From CAJXCL01 sp964394335 (GTDB taxonomy: Bacteria; Nitrospinota; Nitrospinia; CAJXCL01), in assembly GCA_964394335.1 (NCBI GenBank), contig CAYMVZ010000033.1, positions 1 through 21,495 on the forward strand: a DNA stretch of 21,495 nt. The letters run 5' to 3'. Shown here one piece after another: positions 21,474 to 21,495 of the stretch. Each line of letters starts with the position of its first letter. Positions within the stretch are counted from its first letter, which is position 1. Both the position numbers and the translations under genes were made by a program. Under the pieces are notes generated by a model that made no database searches, was not told where the DNA came from, and saw nothing but the letters and a program-made list of their open reading frames with translations.

Positions 21474-21495
21474 TCTAATTTAATTATTCAATGTT

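Noticed and set aside
1..21495. CRISPR arrays, tRNA and rRNA genes
   Set aside because: I saw no regularly spaced repeats, cloverleaf-like sequences or rRNA motifs on either strand.

Overview
The window is AT-rich bacterial DNA with two unlike halves. The right part (about 4.3-21.5 kb) is mostly core chromosome: a minus-strand division and cell wall (dcw) cluster plus dnaE. The left part (about 0-4.1 kb) is accessory DNA with all genes on the plus strand. A lipobox lipoprotein and a Gram-negative style dcw order point to a diderm, proteobacteria-like organism. The small histone-fold gene recalls Bdellovibrio-type bacterial histones. A deltaproteobacterial, Bdellovibrionota or Nitrospinota-like lineage is possible, but I cannot fix the phylum from sequence alone.

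Left part, 1-3.1 kb and perhaps to 3.7 kb: this looks like integron-type gene cassettes. Small unrelated plus-strand genes (a 3-segment membrane protein, a lipoprotein, a broken hypothetical gene, a peroxiredoxin-like protein) are separated by sites that fold like attC recombination sites. Two sites are convincing (573-700 and 3018-3107), one is degenerate (1401-1471), and two lone right-end boxes are weaker. No integrase lies in the window, so this is either the tail of an integron or a cluster of attC sites without an integrase. REP/RAYT-like repeats have invaded it: a 227-bp element with ~30-bp inverted ends (1539-1765) and a ~45-bp direct repeat (1474-1519 and 2286-2330). The direct repeat brackets a visibly more GC-rich SnoaL-like gene.

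3.7-4.3 kb: a 62-residue single histone-fold protein with a strong ribosome binding site and a palindrome upstream, then a GC-rich hairpin between it and dnaE.

4.3-11.9 kb: dnaE (minus); a 500-bp spacer packed with small palindromic repeats; an unrecognised 196-aa protein (plus); a 602-aa protein joining a MAF/DUF115-like N-terminus to a CgeB-like glycosyltransferase (minus); a 494-bp spacer; and a uridine kinase (plus).

11.9-21.5 kb: read on the minus strand, the order is ftsW-murG-murC-murB-ftsQ-ftsA-ftsZ, an 85-aa unknown protein, and a two-domain cyclic-nucleotide-binding-like protein. MurG, MurC and MurB act in peptidoglycan precursor synthesis, FtsW polymerises glycan at the septum, and FtsQ, FtsA and FtsZ form the divisome. 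The ddl gene that often lies between murB/murC and ftsQ is absent. A small intergenic palindrome family (core TCGGCAWGCTC) occurs near dnaE and at murG, where it supplies the last codons of murG.
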